NCBI GenBank assembly: GCA_907163375.1
Contig: CAJQUW010006147.1
Span: 1 to 64,000, forward strand
DNA length: 64,000 nucleotides
Source: Prostheceraeus crozeri
Lineage: Eukaryota > Platyhelminthes > Polycladida > Euryleptidae
Direction: 5' to 3'
In this document: piece after piece, positions 21,395 to 33,689 of the stretch
How the letters are laid out: each line of letters starts with the position of its first letter
How positions within the stretch are numbered: the stretch's first letter is position 1
Program-made: the position numbers and the translations under genes
Notes under the pieces: model-generated
Databases searched by the model: none
The model's input: the letters and a program-made list of their open reading frames with translations, nothing else
Told to the model about the DNA's origin: nothing

Positions 21395-22810
21395 TTTGTT
21401 CGCCCGGTTTCGGATAAGATTCGGTCAACCGGTCTTAACCTGCATCAGGAATAGGACACATGTCACACAGATTTGCACAAAGATCAAATGCTACAAATTG
21501 ATATATGTGGAGGCTGAGAAGATACCGGTACCATGTATAAAATGGAATGACATACATTGATTCTCAACTAGATGATATATGAGTAACAGAAATTGGAGAC
21601 TTTGGGTCAAAAATAGAATATCTATGTAGTACATAATGCATGTTTAGACCATGAGGATGATCGATCACAGTTGACTTATGAATTTCATTTCTTTTATTTT
21701 TCTTCGTCGATCAGCGCAGTCATTCAGTTCTAGTATGGAAACAGATGTGATGTTTTCTTGATTGCCATGTTCCATACAATGGAGCGGCACAACTTTGTTG
21801 TCATCGCTGTGACATATGTCAAAGCGGTGTCCACTAGTCCTTTCACGAAGAGATCTTCCTATTTCCCAGCATAAGTGAAATTACAAGTTTCAAATTTTAG
21901 TGCGTACGCAACATTTGTAGTGTTGCGCACAGTATCGGCTGCTATGGTGATGTGAAAAACGTGACTGGTGATACTATCGAACCTCTTACAAACAAAGCCT
22001 GACAAAGTTCATGACAAAGTTCATCTGAATTTCATCGGACCAGATGCGTCGGATCCGTACTTACGCGCCACTTTTTTTCTGCCCACTGAGTATGAAAACT
22101 TTTGTAAAATTCAAAAATTGAAAGGTATTCACGGTAAGAGCTAATCTTGCCAATTTGAACAAGTGTCGGAAATGTGATGTGAATACTTTTCTGTATTCAA
22201 TGCATCACGCATAGCTCGTAAGTCGTCATTATAAGGAATGTTCGTATGTAAAGAAGGGACATTTGCCGTAACAAGAGCGAAGTCAGATGGAAGTTTATCA
22301 CGCAGGATCTTCAACTTCTTTAATAAAACATGTAGTGTCTTTACCATATGAATCAACGATTTGACAATTTCGACTAGCATCATCCATTACATAACATCAT
22401 GAAATTCCATCGCCTGCTCACAAGCATTAAGGATTCGACGCATCTGTTCCAATGAAATTCACATGCACTCTCATATTCAGAAACTTTGTCAGGCTTTAGT
22501 TATAAGAGGATACATCTGTGGTCGCGTTCAACAGCAGATTAATAAGACATTGACTTTAGATCGACAACCGCTGCTTCGAACCAACACCCTCAAACAATTC
22601 CTTTCAAAGTTCAACGTCATGTATCAACATAAGGTGAAGATCAATCAATGACAATCTTTGAATTTGTTGTCGATAGGAATCCCGTCGTCAATTTTCTCCC
22701 GCGTCACACCAGAAATCGGCATGAATGCCCTTCGACGGGCTTGAAAATTGTCTCTAAAGCCAGTCTGGCATAATCCCTAGGATCACGGACCGGCAGGGAG
22801 TGCCGGAGAT
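21395..22810 (-). mobile_element. Penelope-like element fragment
   Basis: Minus frame 22383-22141 reads KILRDKLPSDFALVTANVPS then LHTNIPY, the RT block (LV/TADVxSLYTNIPH) of Penelope-like elements. Downstream, at 21452-21396 on the same strand, CCTGATGCAGG...CCGAAACCGGGC resembles the hammerhead-like tail of this class. A 65-base stretch at 21990-22060 (CCTGACAAAG...CAGATGCGTCGGATCC) is repeated in inverted orientation at 22445-22520, which fits the inverted or duplicated end copies typical of these elements. The element is broken and incomplete, with at least several interruptions. Confidence 0.6.
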
Positions 22811-23593
22811 ATCACACTACTTCACAGGCGAAACAGTGGAGTGAATTTAATAACGCAATTTTTGGGAATTTGACTGCATATCGTAAAGCATAAAAAATCA
22901 GTGCATCAGAATAGTGCATTTCGATTCCCAATTTAGTGTTGTTGTTTTGTCTGTCAATGCGTAGCGAATGCTCCATGCGCTCCCTCACTCACTGTAAACA
23001 TTTTAGTTTGACCTACAAATTCTCATTTTAATGAAGCATCCGTTTTCTTAAAAACAACCAAAATAAAGTGTGCACAGAATATCAATCCTCGATGTTTCGC
23101 TGTTCAAAAGTCTACGTTGTCTACATTAAGCTAGAATATCTATTAAATGAGATTAGTAAGATAGATTGGGAATAGTCACCCAACACCCAGTTAAATTCAA
23201 TTAGCGCGTGTTATTTAACCAAGTGTTATCCAACCAATAAAATAATTGCCATTAGCATGCTTAAACCAAAATAGATGAGGCACATGTCAAGCACATTAAA
23301 AAGCGGACAGCGTGGAGCAGGTTCTTCATAACCTGTTCCTCAAAAGACACACCTTGCATGCACATTGTTCAATGCTAAGTAGACAAGATGCATGAGTTGT
23401 GGATTTTCAATAGTCTTCAAACTGCTTGACTTCGTAATGTCAATCCTCTACAGGGAAGCTTTATTGCAAGATCTACAAATTAAAGACGTACCTATGCAAC
23501 AGAAAAATTCTTGTCAAGCTGAGTTTAACCCCATTTTTCGAGCGCATATTGCTAGTTGCTACTATTCTGACAAACTCAAAAACCACCTTGATA

Positions 23594-23662
23594 GGCATAG
23601 ACATCGAACATTAATCATTAAGGTCCTACTTGTTGTTGTTCGATGTCTATGTTGATAGGTTT
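23594..23662 (+). repeat. Inverted repeat / hairpin
   Basis: CATAGACATCGAACA is followed about 35 bases later by TGTTCGATGTCTATG, a perfect 15-bp inverted repeat, with flanking GATAG at both sides. No transposon ends or target duplication are evident. It could be a short MITE relic or a structured RNA if transcribed. Confidence 0.6.
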
Positions 23663-24514
23663 CAATTTTCCTCTACTTTTGATGTGAGTTTTACAGAGAC
23701 TAATACAGCTGGAAGAAGAAAGCTCTGTTGAAATTCCTTCACCTAACTTTCTTGGACAACAATTCCTTCAAGGACGCCGCTTCTCCATGTAGCTCAGCAG
23801 ATTACAAGCGGCTGTCGGAAATTAGTGCTTTATGTCAAGCAGGATCACATTGTATAAACTGGTGTCTCTCAGTTGCAAGTGGATGCCAGAATTAAGCAAA
23901 TTTTCATTGATTGCAAGGCTGTCAACACATAGAATGCACATGGCGCACATGGATAATAGTGTTTTAATTGGTTTTAATGTTTTACATTGTTTCGATAATT
24001 TAGTTTGTTTAAACTATATTTAATATAAATGAGTTTGAAAAAACTCAGCTGACACAAGCTTGTCATATGTTGAAATGCTATCTCTCAATCCTGTTCTCGT
24101 CTTAGGTATTATGTGTTCTGATTGACTATGCACACACTTTTTTTAAAAAAACATTCCTTTCATGCAGAAACCGGAACTAGATTTTGGTCATGAGGCAAAA
24201 TTTATCTTTCACTTATTCAATTTGCCGAATAGGTGTGAAATGTTTGTTTTGTCTATTGATAACGCATTCATTTCGGGAAATGTGCTCATTTGTTGCAGTT
24301 TCACAGCCATTAATGCCTGGCAGACTTTTAGTTGGCCGTGACCGCGAAAAATTCTTGATAGTTTGCTTGATTTTGCTTTCCACTAGACATCCTTACGCGG
24401 AGATGTTTTACGTTTATATATTATATGGCAGAGGGCAGGAGGACCATAAATCAATGCGAATGTAAAACTGATTCAATACTCTCCCGATATGTTTAATACC
24501 TAGTAAAATGAATA

Positions 24515-24560
24515 AAGAATAGAAAATATCGCCAGACGTTTCGGGTCCAGACTCTTTGTC
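24515..24560 (-). repeat. Penelope-like tail signature
   Basis: The minus strand reads TTGACAAAGAGTCTGGACCC followed by GAAACGTCTGGCGATATT. A short stem (GTC/GAC) directly before GAAAC matches the degenerate hammerhead-like end of Penelope-like elements. No coding part of the element can be recognised on either side. Confidence 0.35.
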
Positions 24561-25839
24561 AATTGCAGAACACTAAATATGAACAACTTCTGCACTGCTA
24601 CATTTGTAGCAGAAAAGCTCCTGTTGTTTCGTTACGCTTGTTCATGCATGGCTTGTGCAAGTTGATAAGTCGCGATTCCACCAAACTTGTTTCAACCGAA
24701 TCATTCAGACCCCAAATATTCAACGCTAAAATCGTCTATGCTACTGACGTCTCAAATTTTGATGTGATCTGTCAAAGCAATTTGTTTTGCGTTCATTCTA
24801 TTTCGTGATGATCTCGACGTAGTACTTAGCAGTGTCATGGCTGAAGGATAAGAAGTGTGTAACCTTTGAAACAACCATTTGCTTAGGCAATCTTCAAGAT
24901 TTTCTTATTTTTTCAGATTTAATGAAACAAATGTTTTGTCTTCCAGGAATACTTTCATTGAGAAGCATTGTGTTCATTAGCCTGTTGCTTTATCTCAAAT
25001 ATTGTTTTATTCCGACTTTTCTTCACTTTTTCACATTTGAGTGTTGTATCAAATATTCAAAGGGTGCCGGTATGTGAAATCACTTTAATATGTGAATTCT
25101 GAATCATGGGGAGCCTCTAGGTCCGTCAGCTGGTATTGCCAGCAGTTATTCCTCGCATACAAATATTTCTTGTGATCTTACATTATTGTGAGTAAAGAAG
25201 CAAGCTGCATGTGTTGAGCATTCCCATTCGTAGTTGCACCTCCATCACTATGGATTCCAAACGGAAATCTATAGTCGATCCTTATATGTAGGACTTAGAC
25301 GAGTTCAGCCTGAAAGGTAGGGGTGATTTGACTGAATGGGGGGGGAGATATATGTCTGGAATTCAATGGATGCCTGTAATATACTTGACATAGTGATGGG
25401 AAGTAATTATGTCCGTATTACATAAATCATAGAGTTTATTGCACTGTGATCAGTTATCAGTATATATGCCGTATAGTACAAACATCTGGAATCAAAAATA
25501 CGGAATTTATATTCGATTACAATAACATCTAAGCAACAGCTGATATTAAGGAATCACTGATTAAGTTATATATATTTTAGAAACATGGATCAAGTCATCG
25601 AACGATGAAAGTTTGCGAACAAGAAAGTTAACAAAATATGTCAAAACATTTTCCCTCGTTCGAGAACACCAATATTACGTCTGCCATAGACGTCAAAGAC
25701 ACATCATTGAATTCGATGTGATCAGGAATGTCGAACATGTATAAAAATTATGATTCATTTACACAGCAAATATTGTCAGTGGAAGGTATAGTTCAGCTGA
25801 TTATATGATCTTGCAAATACGATGGACGTCGTCTATTAC

Positions 25840-26605
25840 CAGGGCTGGGGTGTCGTGCTTTTTTTGACCGACACCGACACCGGGTTCGAGCACGACACCG
25901 GATTTTGAAAAGCACGACACCGACACCGGATAATAATAATAATAAAATTGACTGAATTGCCCGACTTGTCTTTACTTTTGCTTTGTTTTGTGTCCCTGAC
26001 TTTCTTTTTTCGCTGTGTGTTGATGGAAATAAAGGTTATTTCTCATAATAATAATAATAATCCTCGAAACACTACAGGTCATGCACTCCTTTCAGGAGAC
26101 CTATGATCACGAAAAAACATCATTTTCTAAACAAACTGCTTTTCTAAAAATAATGACAACAAAATGACTCTGAAATTGAAAGTAATGCGATGAATAATGA
26201 ACAATGCTTATGAAACGTGGTGAAACAATGGGTATGAGGACTAATTGAAGAAACAGTGAATGATGACAAAAATGAAGATGCTTATTATGATTACATGTGA
26301 TAAGGTGATACCGTATCACTCAAAACAATTGATAGGCTTAAAACAATCAAAAACACTCAAAACAATTGATTCAGCAATCCACTCAGTTCATTCCCAATTC
26401 GTGTGAAGGAAGAGCCTTCCAGTCCGTTTTAGTGAAAATATGACTATTTGCAAAGAGAAGGATATCCTTGCGCGATAAAACAATTTATTTTTCCAGCTAA
26501 AATTTAAGGTCGGTGTCGGTGTCGGCCCTAAAACTCACGACACCGACACCGGGAAAAAGGGCACGACACCGATACCACGACACCGACACCGACACCCCAG
26601 CCCTG
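25840..26605 (+). mobile_element. Non-autonomous hAT element, 766 bp
   Basis: Ends CAGGGCTGGGGTGTCG and, at the right, its inverted form CACCCCAGCCCTG. It is flanked by a perfect 8-bp direct duplication TCTATTAC (25832-25839 and 26606-26613), diagnostic of hAT transposition. Both sub-terminal zones carry many copies of CGACACCGACACC, the kind of short repeats that hAT transposases bind. The interior is AT-rich with two (AAT)n tracts and no transposase. Its right edge is about 40 bases from recognisable gypsy integrase sequence. Confidence 0.93.
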
Positions 26606-26639
26606 TCTATTACACATCGAGCGTCTCTGAGCTACAGCG

Positions 26640-27600
26640 GGTCATGATGGAGTGTCGAGGGACGAACTTGAATTACCGAAGAATCAGTATCGGTAAATGG
26701 TGTCGCAGATACTTTCGAAGACGTCACAGGGGTATCAGAGTCACCATCTTGCATGAAGCTGTCATTCTCTATTCATGCAGAACCCATCGTCAAGGCGGAA
26801 GGAATGGGTCCCACTTGCTTGACCATTTTCCTTTGGTTTCACTTTTTCGTGTTTATTTTATCACCAACATGGAAGCGTTCTTTTGAAGTCGGTCTTCGAT
26901 CATCTGCATGTAATGCTGCGACTCTGCTGCGCTTTCTCACACGCCGGTCCACATCTGTCGTCACTTCGTCATCGATAAGCTGTTCTTCTGCTTGAATGTG
27001 AAAATCAATTCACTAGGCGCAACTCCTGTTGTAGAATGTTTGGTAGTATTTTACTTGATCACGTACGAATCCAAAATTTCTTGTGTGAACCATTTCTTAC
27101 TTGTGACGCATCGATAAGTTTCGACAAATTTTCCACAACACCACTGCTCTGAGGATTGTAAATAGAAGACCGTCGGTGTATTATTCCCTTTCGTAGTCAG
27201 ATATTTTGAAACTCTAATGAGAGGAATTGTGTTGTGGCCTGTTGTCTGACGTGAGGATAGTGCAATGACCTAATACCGCGAAAACGTTATCAAAACGCCA
27301 AAAAAATCATCTTTTTTGAAGGACGTTGTAGAGGATACAACGCGCGTCATTGTTGCTTTTGGTGAAACAATCAATTAGCACGATGATGAAGTGTTGGCGA
27401 TGCGCTACATCATTGTGATTGGTCCCTTTATGTCGATGGCTAGTTGATGCCATGGCTTTTTGACATTGGAGGGCACCTGAACTAGAGACTGTATTGGACT
27501 TCATGACAACATGGACATGAACGTATGACCGTCTCTGCCGAAGCATTCAGTCTTGGACACCAATAATGCTGCTTGATTCGAAATTTGATAATGAAATTGA
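26640..27600 (-). pseudogene. Ty3/gypsy-type integrase fossil
   Basis: Minus-strand remnants of a gypsy polyprotein in the order expected for integrase: a zinc-binding HYWCPRLN...RSCPCC segment, HFIIVLIDCFTK at the catalytic core, NPQSSGVVENL, and C-terminal RPTSKERFHVGDK. The element is broken, with about half a dozen or more interruptions in this piece; gag, protease and RT are not visible and no LTRs were found. It looks old. Confidence 0.7.
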
Positions 27601-27951
27601 TAATCTTCTCTTGTAGACTTGCTTGTATGCGATTCCAGTAGAAGCAGTATGTGTATATTTCAAATGCTGAAAATCGTTATCGACATGAAAATTCACAAAA
27701 AATATAGAGAGTCAATTACAAGTGATCAAGTCAGATTCATTTATCAGCGAGGTTGTGAATGGAATAAATGATTGTCTGCACCTCTGAATTCTGCATAAAG
27801 TCACAAAATTTTTCGGCGTCGCAAAGTTTATGTGGAATCACATAATGCAATGAATGAGTGGAATCTGATGCAATAGTTGTAAAAAAGACGTGTGAAAGGA
27901 AAGAACACAATGTGGTGTTAAAGGCAGATTATTATTGAGCACACTTGTATG

Positions 27952-28094
27952 TAGCATAAATTCGCACCCCCTGTACACTACATACCTGCAAATAGAGGGA
28001 CACAATGATAGCGTTCAAAAGCAACGCACATTACAGACAGTATAGGATTCATGCATACATGCAGGTCATGCAAATGCATTATAATTGACTAACA
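27952..28094 (-). repeat. copia fossil, 3' LTR
   Basis: A 143-bp direct repeat of 33153-33293; both contain GCATAAATTC, ACAGACAGTAT, CATGCAGGTCAT and end ATTGACTAACA. This is short for an LTR but within the copia range. TATG lies immediately outside. Confidence 0.85.
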
Positions 28095-30994
28095 TTCATT
28101 CTATTCTCTCTCTCTTTCTGATTGAAGTATCTGTTCATTTTTGCGAGTCATAAATTCACAAGCCAAACTGTCAAACCAAGATGGTAAAATCCAAAGACAA
28201 ATTTCAGCAAATTGAAGAAAACTATAATGAGTATATCCTTTCAGTTGTAATTACCATACCAAGCAAGATTACTAAAAACTTTCTTTTTACAATTATGAAG
28301 CTAATCATCCACTAGACCAGATAGTTTCGGTAGTAATAAAAAACCATGAAAAATGATTCAGCTGATAAAACAATCACTACAAAGTACCAAGAAAAAATTC
28401 ACATTCCTTTTTGGAGAAGAGAAAGAAGCGTTGAAGCACAGACACCACGCTCTATGAGTGCATTTGCTAGCATCTTTGAACCAGGAACCCATGACACTGA
28501 TGAAATCACTTTGTCATCCAGAAGTTTACTTCATATATCCAACATCGATACGAAGTTTCTTGTCATCGACAGAGCGTGTCGAATAAACAGTATCAACTGT
28601 AGATTTGTCTACAATCATGTGAATCTGAATATGTTTCAGCACCAGCCATCTCCACCAATAAATGACGAAGATAAGCAGCATGATCAGCAGCTTCAACCTA
28701 GAGAGTATTTCAGCAGATAACACACTCACAACTCTCCGAATTGTTGACGTGCATAAGGCCAAAGCAGAGCAATGTTCGTGTTTATCCACGATGAGAATAA
28801 GATGACCCGCAGCACTAGAAATTCCATCATACATGCTACCAAGAGAAGCGTCGGAAAAGCCGTACACGCGCCATTCTTCGATTTTACTCAATTGTGGAAT
28901 TTGAAACCTAGACCTAGTAGATTTTAACCTGCTGATGAGTTTTGAGCTTTCACTAAATCACACACCTTAAGTATTGAAAACGAGAAGAAGGATTAATTAC
29001 TTCAAAAGACGGATCTGTTCAAGTGCCTTGAGATGCCCAGTTACATTGTCCAACTAAGCTTCGAAAGATTGTCTTTTCTTCAGAAGAGAGGCCATCATTT
29101 GCTTGTCCCGTACGAGAAGCATCAACAGCAAAATGATTCACCTTTTCAGCGAAATGTTACTGAGAGCACACAATAGAGTGTTCTGTTCTTTTGATGTAAA
29201 AACCAACATATGTGAATTCATTTGCACTGACTTTCCAAACACAAAACGTTCACGCAACCGCTTGATAACCGATATTTCGAACTGTTCATTTCCAACATAC
29301 AGAAAGTCGTCGATGTACGTGATGAGGCATCCAATCAATTCGCTACTAAGCTTCATGAAGAAAAGAGATGGATCTACCGAAGAACGAATCATTCCACAAG
29401 CTGTCAGAAATTTTGATATGGCACAATAGAATTTTGAGCATCAACTAATCCATGCAGCGTCTTATTGAGTTTCCAGACGTATCCATGTTTGGTATCAGCT
29501 TCCACTGGTGGTTTAACGTATACATCACGTGTGATGTCACCTCCTTGTGGAAACGCTGATCTGATGTCCAACGGTTTTTCCAACCTATTGAAACTTGAGG
29601 CAAATTTCAGCAATATTCATAGGGTACATTTTGTAGCCGTCTGACAGCTTTCTCTGACAGTTTCGATGTCTTCCGTGAAGCCTTTAGCAGCGAGGCGAGC
29701 CCGTACTCTACTAATCTCCCGTATCTCAACAAGAACCCATGTGCCGAGAACAGGCTTATCTTTGAATTCTACTTCATCATAGACATGATGTTCTTTTAGT
29801 CGACTTAATTCCTCATGTTTTGCAACTACACATTCGGTTTCGCCATGACGTTGATGTGGCACTGTTACAACATTCACATTTTCACCGGTCCCTCCAATTT
29901 TTCTTTCATTATGAATGGCAGCAAGATTCACACTTCTGCGCTCGCCCGTGCTGTCTTCAATATTGTGCCAATTCTTTGTCCCTGTGGATGCCTTTCCTGC
30001 TCGTCCCAAAGTCTTCACTTCATGCCACTCATCATCTTCATTTTGCTTATATTGTATCTTGTCAGTCTTCAAGATACTGGAATGACCAACTTCTCTGATG
30101 GGAAGGTGTGATGTAGAACTTGTAACATTTGATGGCATTGCATTAACCGTCTCCTGAACACTGTTAGAGACACGGGATACGGGTTCGGACATCAATCGTT
30201 CATCGCTTGCGTCAATATTTGTCGCAGTATTTTCACTTTGGCTTGCTGGCGCACGTACAAATATAACGCTTCCATCCTGAAACACGACGTTTACAGGGCC
30301 TTACCATTTGTTGCACGTGTCCCTTTTATAATAGACAATATTGCCGTGATTGAAACTCTCTCCACTCGCTCGGATTCGATGACGGAGCGCTCGACGAATT
30401 CGTTCATCTGTTTGACATTGTATGAAAGCACGACGGGCTGAATGCAATGCATTTAAATGCTTTTCCAATATTTTGGAAGTAGTGGTGCCATGTAATGCCG
30501 TCAGCTTCTCCGAAAACATGTTAGGTCGATTGGGGTTTTTACCAAAAACAAGCTGACAGCTGTTATAGCCATTTACCATTTTCATCAAGTTCTTCGCTAC
30601 ATTGGTCCAAGCTAGCAGAACATCTTGACATCTCGGATTCTCATCAATCAATATTTCCAGCATTCGATCAGTTGCAGCATGATTGCGCTCACACAAACCA
30701 TTGCTCCATGTGCTCCCAGCACCAGTTGAAGAGATACGAATATTCAGGAAGCTTCCCATTTCTCGGATCAAGTCATTGTTGAACTAACCGCCGTTATCAA
30801 CAAGAATGCCTTCTAGTCGTATAGCGCCCGACCACCACCAATCCAGTGCAATAAAATAGCATTTGCTACTTCATTCGGCTGCTTCGGTGCAACGAACACT
30901 GATACACTCAGTCTCGAAAACATATCAATCATGTGTAAAATATATCTCCGGTTATTCCAGACCTTGATATCCATCGCAATTATCTCGTTAAAAC

Positions 30995-31624
30995 CTGGGG
31001 TGTGGAAGTGGAAGCGATCGTTTTCATTGGAAGCGGAACCGGAAGCGAAAGCGGATGTCCGACGATCGCTTCCGCTTCCGAAATTATCATAATACTAATG
31101 ACTGACGCAATTCGCGTGTCAGGGCGAGGCGAGGCACTTCCAACTTTTGATCCTAAGTTTTGATAAGAGTTAAGTAATAGTTGTCATATATAGTGCCTAC
31201 CCTGTTACACCTAATTACAAATTGGCACCTGTATTGGCAGTTAATTCTAATTTTCTCATTATGATGAAAACGAAGGTGTATTATCTCAGAATACTGGCAT
31301 TCGAAATCAGAAAACCTCAGTATCATCTTATCAATGACAACTTTACACAATGCGGTTTGGTGTGTCTTGAGGCAATTTCATTTTAGCATTCTTAAGCACT
31401 CTCTTGGTCGTTAAGTAATATTTTTAACCACACGCGTATTGGGAAAATATGACGTTTTTACTTCACAATTTCCCAAAGGTTAAAATTTTCAGTAAATTCA
31501 GTAAAAAGTAGAAAATGAAGAAAAAGGAGATTGAAACAGGGACTTGTGTAGCCCATGTCCGGTCTCCAATAATTGGAAGCGGTTGAGCGGAAGCGAATAG
31601 AAATCAATCGCTTCCCCAGCCGTG
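30995..31624 (+). mobile_element. Non-autonomous hAT element inside the copia fossil
   Basis: A 630-bp insertion flanked by a perfect 8-bp duplication GTTAAAAC (30987-30994 and 31625-31632). The left end is CTGGGGTGTGGAAG and the right end reversed is CACGGCTGGGGAAGCG. Both sub-terminal zones carry repeated GGAAGCG / CGCTTCC motifs, a different repeat from the 25840 element although the CTGGGG tip is shared. It interrupts the integrase core region of the copia fossil, so it is younger than that element. Confidence 0.88.
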
Positions 31625-32306
31625 GTTAAAACGTGAGGCCATTGGTATATATACAACGGGTCGGGGAGGCGTCCTAGCATACATCTTGCATGTTTCACAT
31701 TTTGAATGGATGTCCTCCAAATCCTTGATATCTGCGTTTGTACATACACTAGCATCCTCTAGCTAATTTCGGCGCTGTCGTTTTCTGTATCCACTTTAAC
31801 TTTTGCTTACTTCAATGCCTTCAGACTCAGCAACAGAGGTATTTTGGATTTCACAACGTCAGTAGTAATTGCCACATCTTTATTCGCGATGCGACATGGT
31901 AAAATGCATGACTGGATAGACTTCACCCTCCCATCTCCTCCAAATTTGAATGCTTTGTAGCCATCGCGTACAACCACTTCGTTTGTCATCTCCGGAGAGT
32001 GAATCAAAGTAAACGTCGAACCATCTTTTCCATGAGGACCGCGCAATTCAGTGTTTCTTTACCCAATTGCCTTCGAGCTGCTTGTCATTACTTGTAAATA
32101 GAACAATTTGTTCCGCTGATTCCTCTTCTACAGTGCTTACTTTCAATTCATTATTTTCGTATGCGCACGCACAGTTCGCAACCAGATGGCAGTAAGACCC
32201 ACAGCTTTTACAGAGCATTCGAGCAACATTGCTCCAAGGATTCATCGGTCTGCTGTCTTGAGATTGATTTGCGACAGTCCTCCCTCTGTTGAAGCTCCCT
32301 CCAAAC

Positions 32307-32441
32307 CAGGGATAGCAATTTTCCGGTTTTTCCGGGTTTTTTTGCGAAATTAATCTAATGTAAATATTTCAAATTTATGCATTCAACCCCTGGTTTTTCC
32401 CGATTTTCCGGCTTTTTTTCTTTGGTGAATTGCAATCCCTG
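32307..32441 (+). mobile_element. 135-bp hAT MITE inside the copia fossil gag
   Basis: Ends CAGGGATAGCAATTTTCC and, reversed, CAGGGATTGCAATTCACC (15 of 18 identical). It is flanked by a perfect 8-bp duplication CTCCAAAC (32299-32306 and 32442-32449). The interior is built of TTTTCCGG/TTTTCCCG repeats. It inserted in the 3' part of the copia gag-like region, so the apparent C-terminus of that frame is transposon sequence. Confidence 0.93.
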
Positions 32442-33152
32442 CTCCAAACCGTCTTCCTGATGCATGATTTCCGCGGCGAAAACCTCGACTACCTGTCTGG
32501 GCAATATTGCATGATTCACTGAATGACTGAAAAACTGCTTCTGTCTTGACAGATTGTGAAGATGCTACCAAGTCGCCTCTGAACTTTTTCAATGAGCGTT
32601 TAGCCTGCTCGAACAAGGACCCTCTGTCATTGAAATTGATGCCAGATAAAACAAGCAGCTTTTCTGCCCGTGTGAGTTCCGCATTTCCCAACAGTTCGAA
32701 GCACAATATCTCCTGGGGCAACACAATCCTTTTCTTCAAAATTTTATTGTATTTCTGCTCAAATTCCACAATGTAATCACCAATTTTCTGTCCATCCTTT
32801 CGCTTGCAAAGCTTGAAATCTTCATATTTGTCCAAACAATCTTGAATATCGTCTTCTCCCAATTTCAATTCCATGAACAACAGAAAAGTCTCCAATCCAT
32901 TCTCCTTTGCCAAATCGTCATTACCATCTCTTCCATTATCTGCTGCCTGATTACCTCGCTGTCTGGGATTGACAATGCAACGGCTATTCCACGCTGCTCT
33001 TTAGGCACATTTGTAATTGCATTCTGTAGCTCTACTTAGTTCGCCAACACTCGAATGATTTTTAACCACTATGAAAAGGGAAGTGACACTTTGAGGGACA
33101 TCACGCTCTGCTACCACTGTTAAAAACGGATTATTTTTGAGAAAACTTTATT

Positions 33153-33293
33153 TAGCATAAATTCCCACCCCCTGCACACTACACCTGCAAGTAGAGGAAC
33201 ACAACGGCAGTGTGCAAAAACAGCGCACTCTACAGACAGTATGGGATTCATACATGCATGCAGGTCATACAAATACACAGTAATTGACTAACA
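33153..33293 (-). repeat. copia fossil, 5' LTR
   Basis: A 141-bp partner of 27952-28094, with about 20 substitutions and one 2-base gap between them. TATG follows directly at 33294. Confidence 0.85.
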
Positions 33294-33689
33294 TATGGAA
33301 CCAATTTCTTGGAATTGCCGATTTGGTATTTGTGTTTGGGCATAACACATCAGTTGCGAACTAATCATGATTTACTCACATTTTTGAAATTTGCAATCCT
33401 CTCTTTGAAACCTTGTTGACTTATTTTTTCTGAATTGACATTAGCTACTATCACAAGATTCGCTGTCTTTGGCCATTATATTCTTTGCCTTTCAGACATA
33501 TTGCTTATCTGAGAACGTAGACCAAACAATGTATACGTAGACAGAGATGGGCCAATTGACAATGATTCATACCGATATTACAATAGGCAGATTTTCGAAA
33601 ATTTAAATCTTCCATGACTGCGGTTTAAATGAATTTCAAAGAACAAATGATAACTGTACTACTGTATTATACTATGATAATTTTATTGA

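Larger units (their letters stand above)
22811..25839. other. Intergenic stretch, only small repeats
   Basis: About 3 kb with short frames on the plus strand (23392-23655, 23832-24023, 24184-24465, 24563-24808, 24832-25077). None resembles a known protein, and codon composition looks like non-coding AT-rich DNA. It contains the hairpin at 23594-23662 and the Penelope-like tail signature near 24540. Confidence 0.4.
27952..33293 (-). mobile_element. Ty1/copia-type LTR retrotransposon fossil
   Basis: Short LTRs at 27952-28094 and 33153-33293 bracket a minus-strand copia order: gag-like region (32913-32450), CCHC-like knuckle (CKSCGSYCHLVANC), protease region (about 32046-31807), integrase (about 30960-30300, with AMDIKVW, HMIDMFSR and STWSNGLCERNHA), RT (30285-29138, with LKEHHVYDEVEF and YIDDFLYVGN) and RNase H (28891-28526). 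TATG directly abuts both outer edges, a possible target duplication. The LTRs differ by roughly 14%, so it is an old copy. It is broken by many changes (about eight or more) and by two hAT MITE insertions. Confidence 0.88.

Noticed and set aside
26644-26995. Plus-strand frames of about 80 codons
   Set aside because: They are antisense to recognisable gypsy integrase remnants.
28346-28720. 124-codon plus-strand frame
   Set aside because: It is antisense to the RNase H part of the copia fossil.
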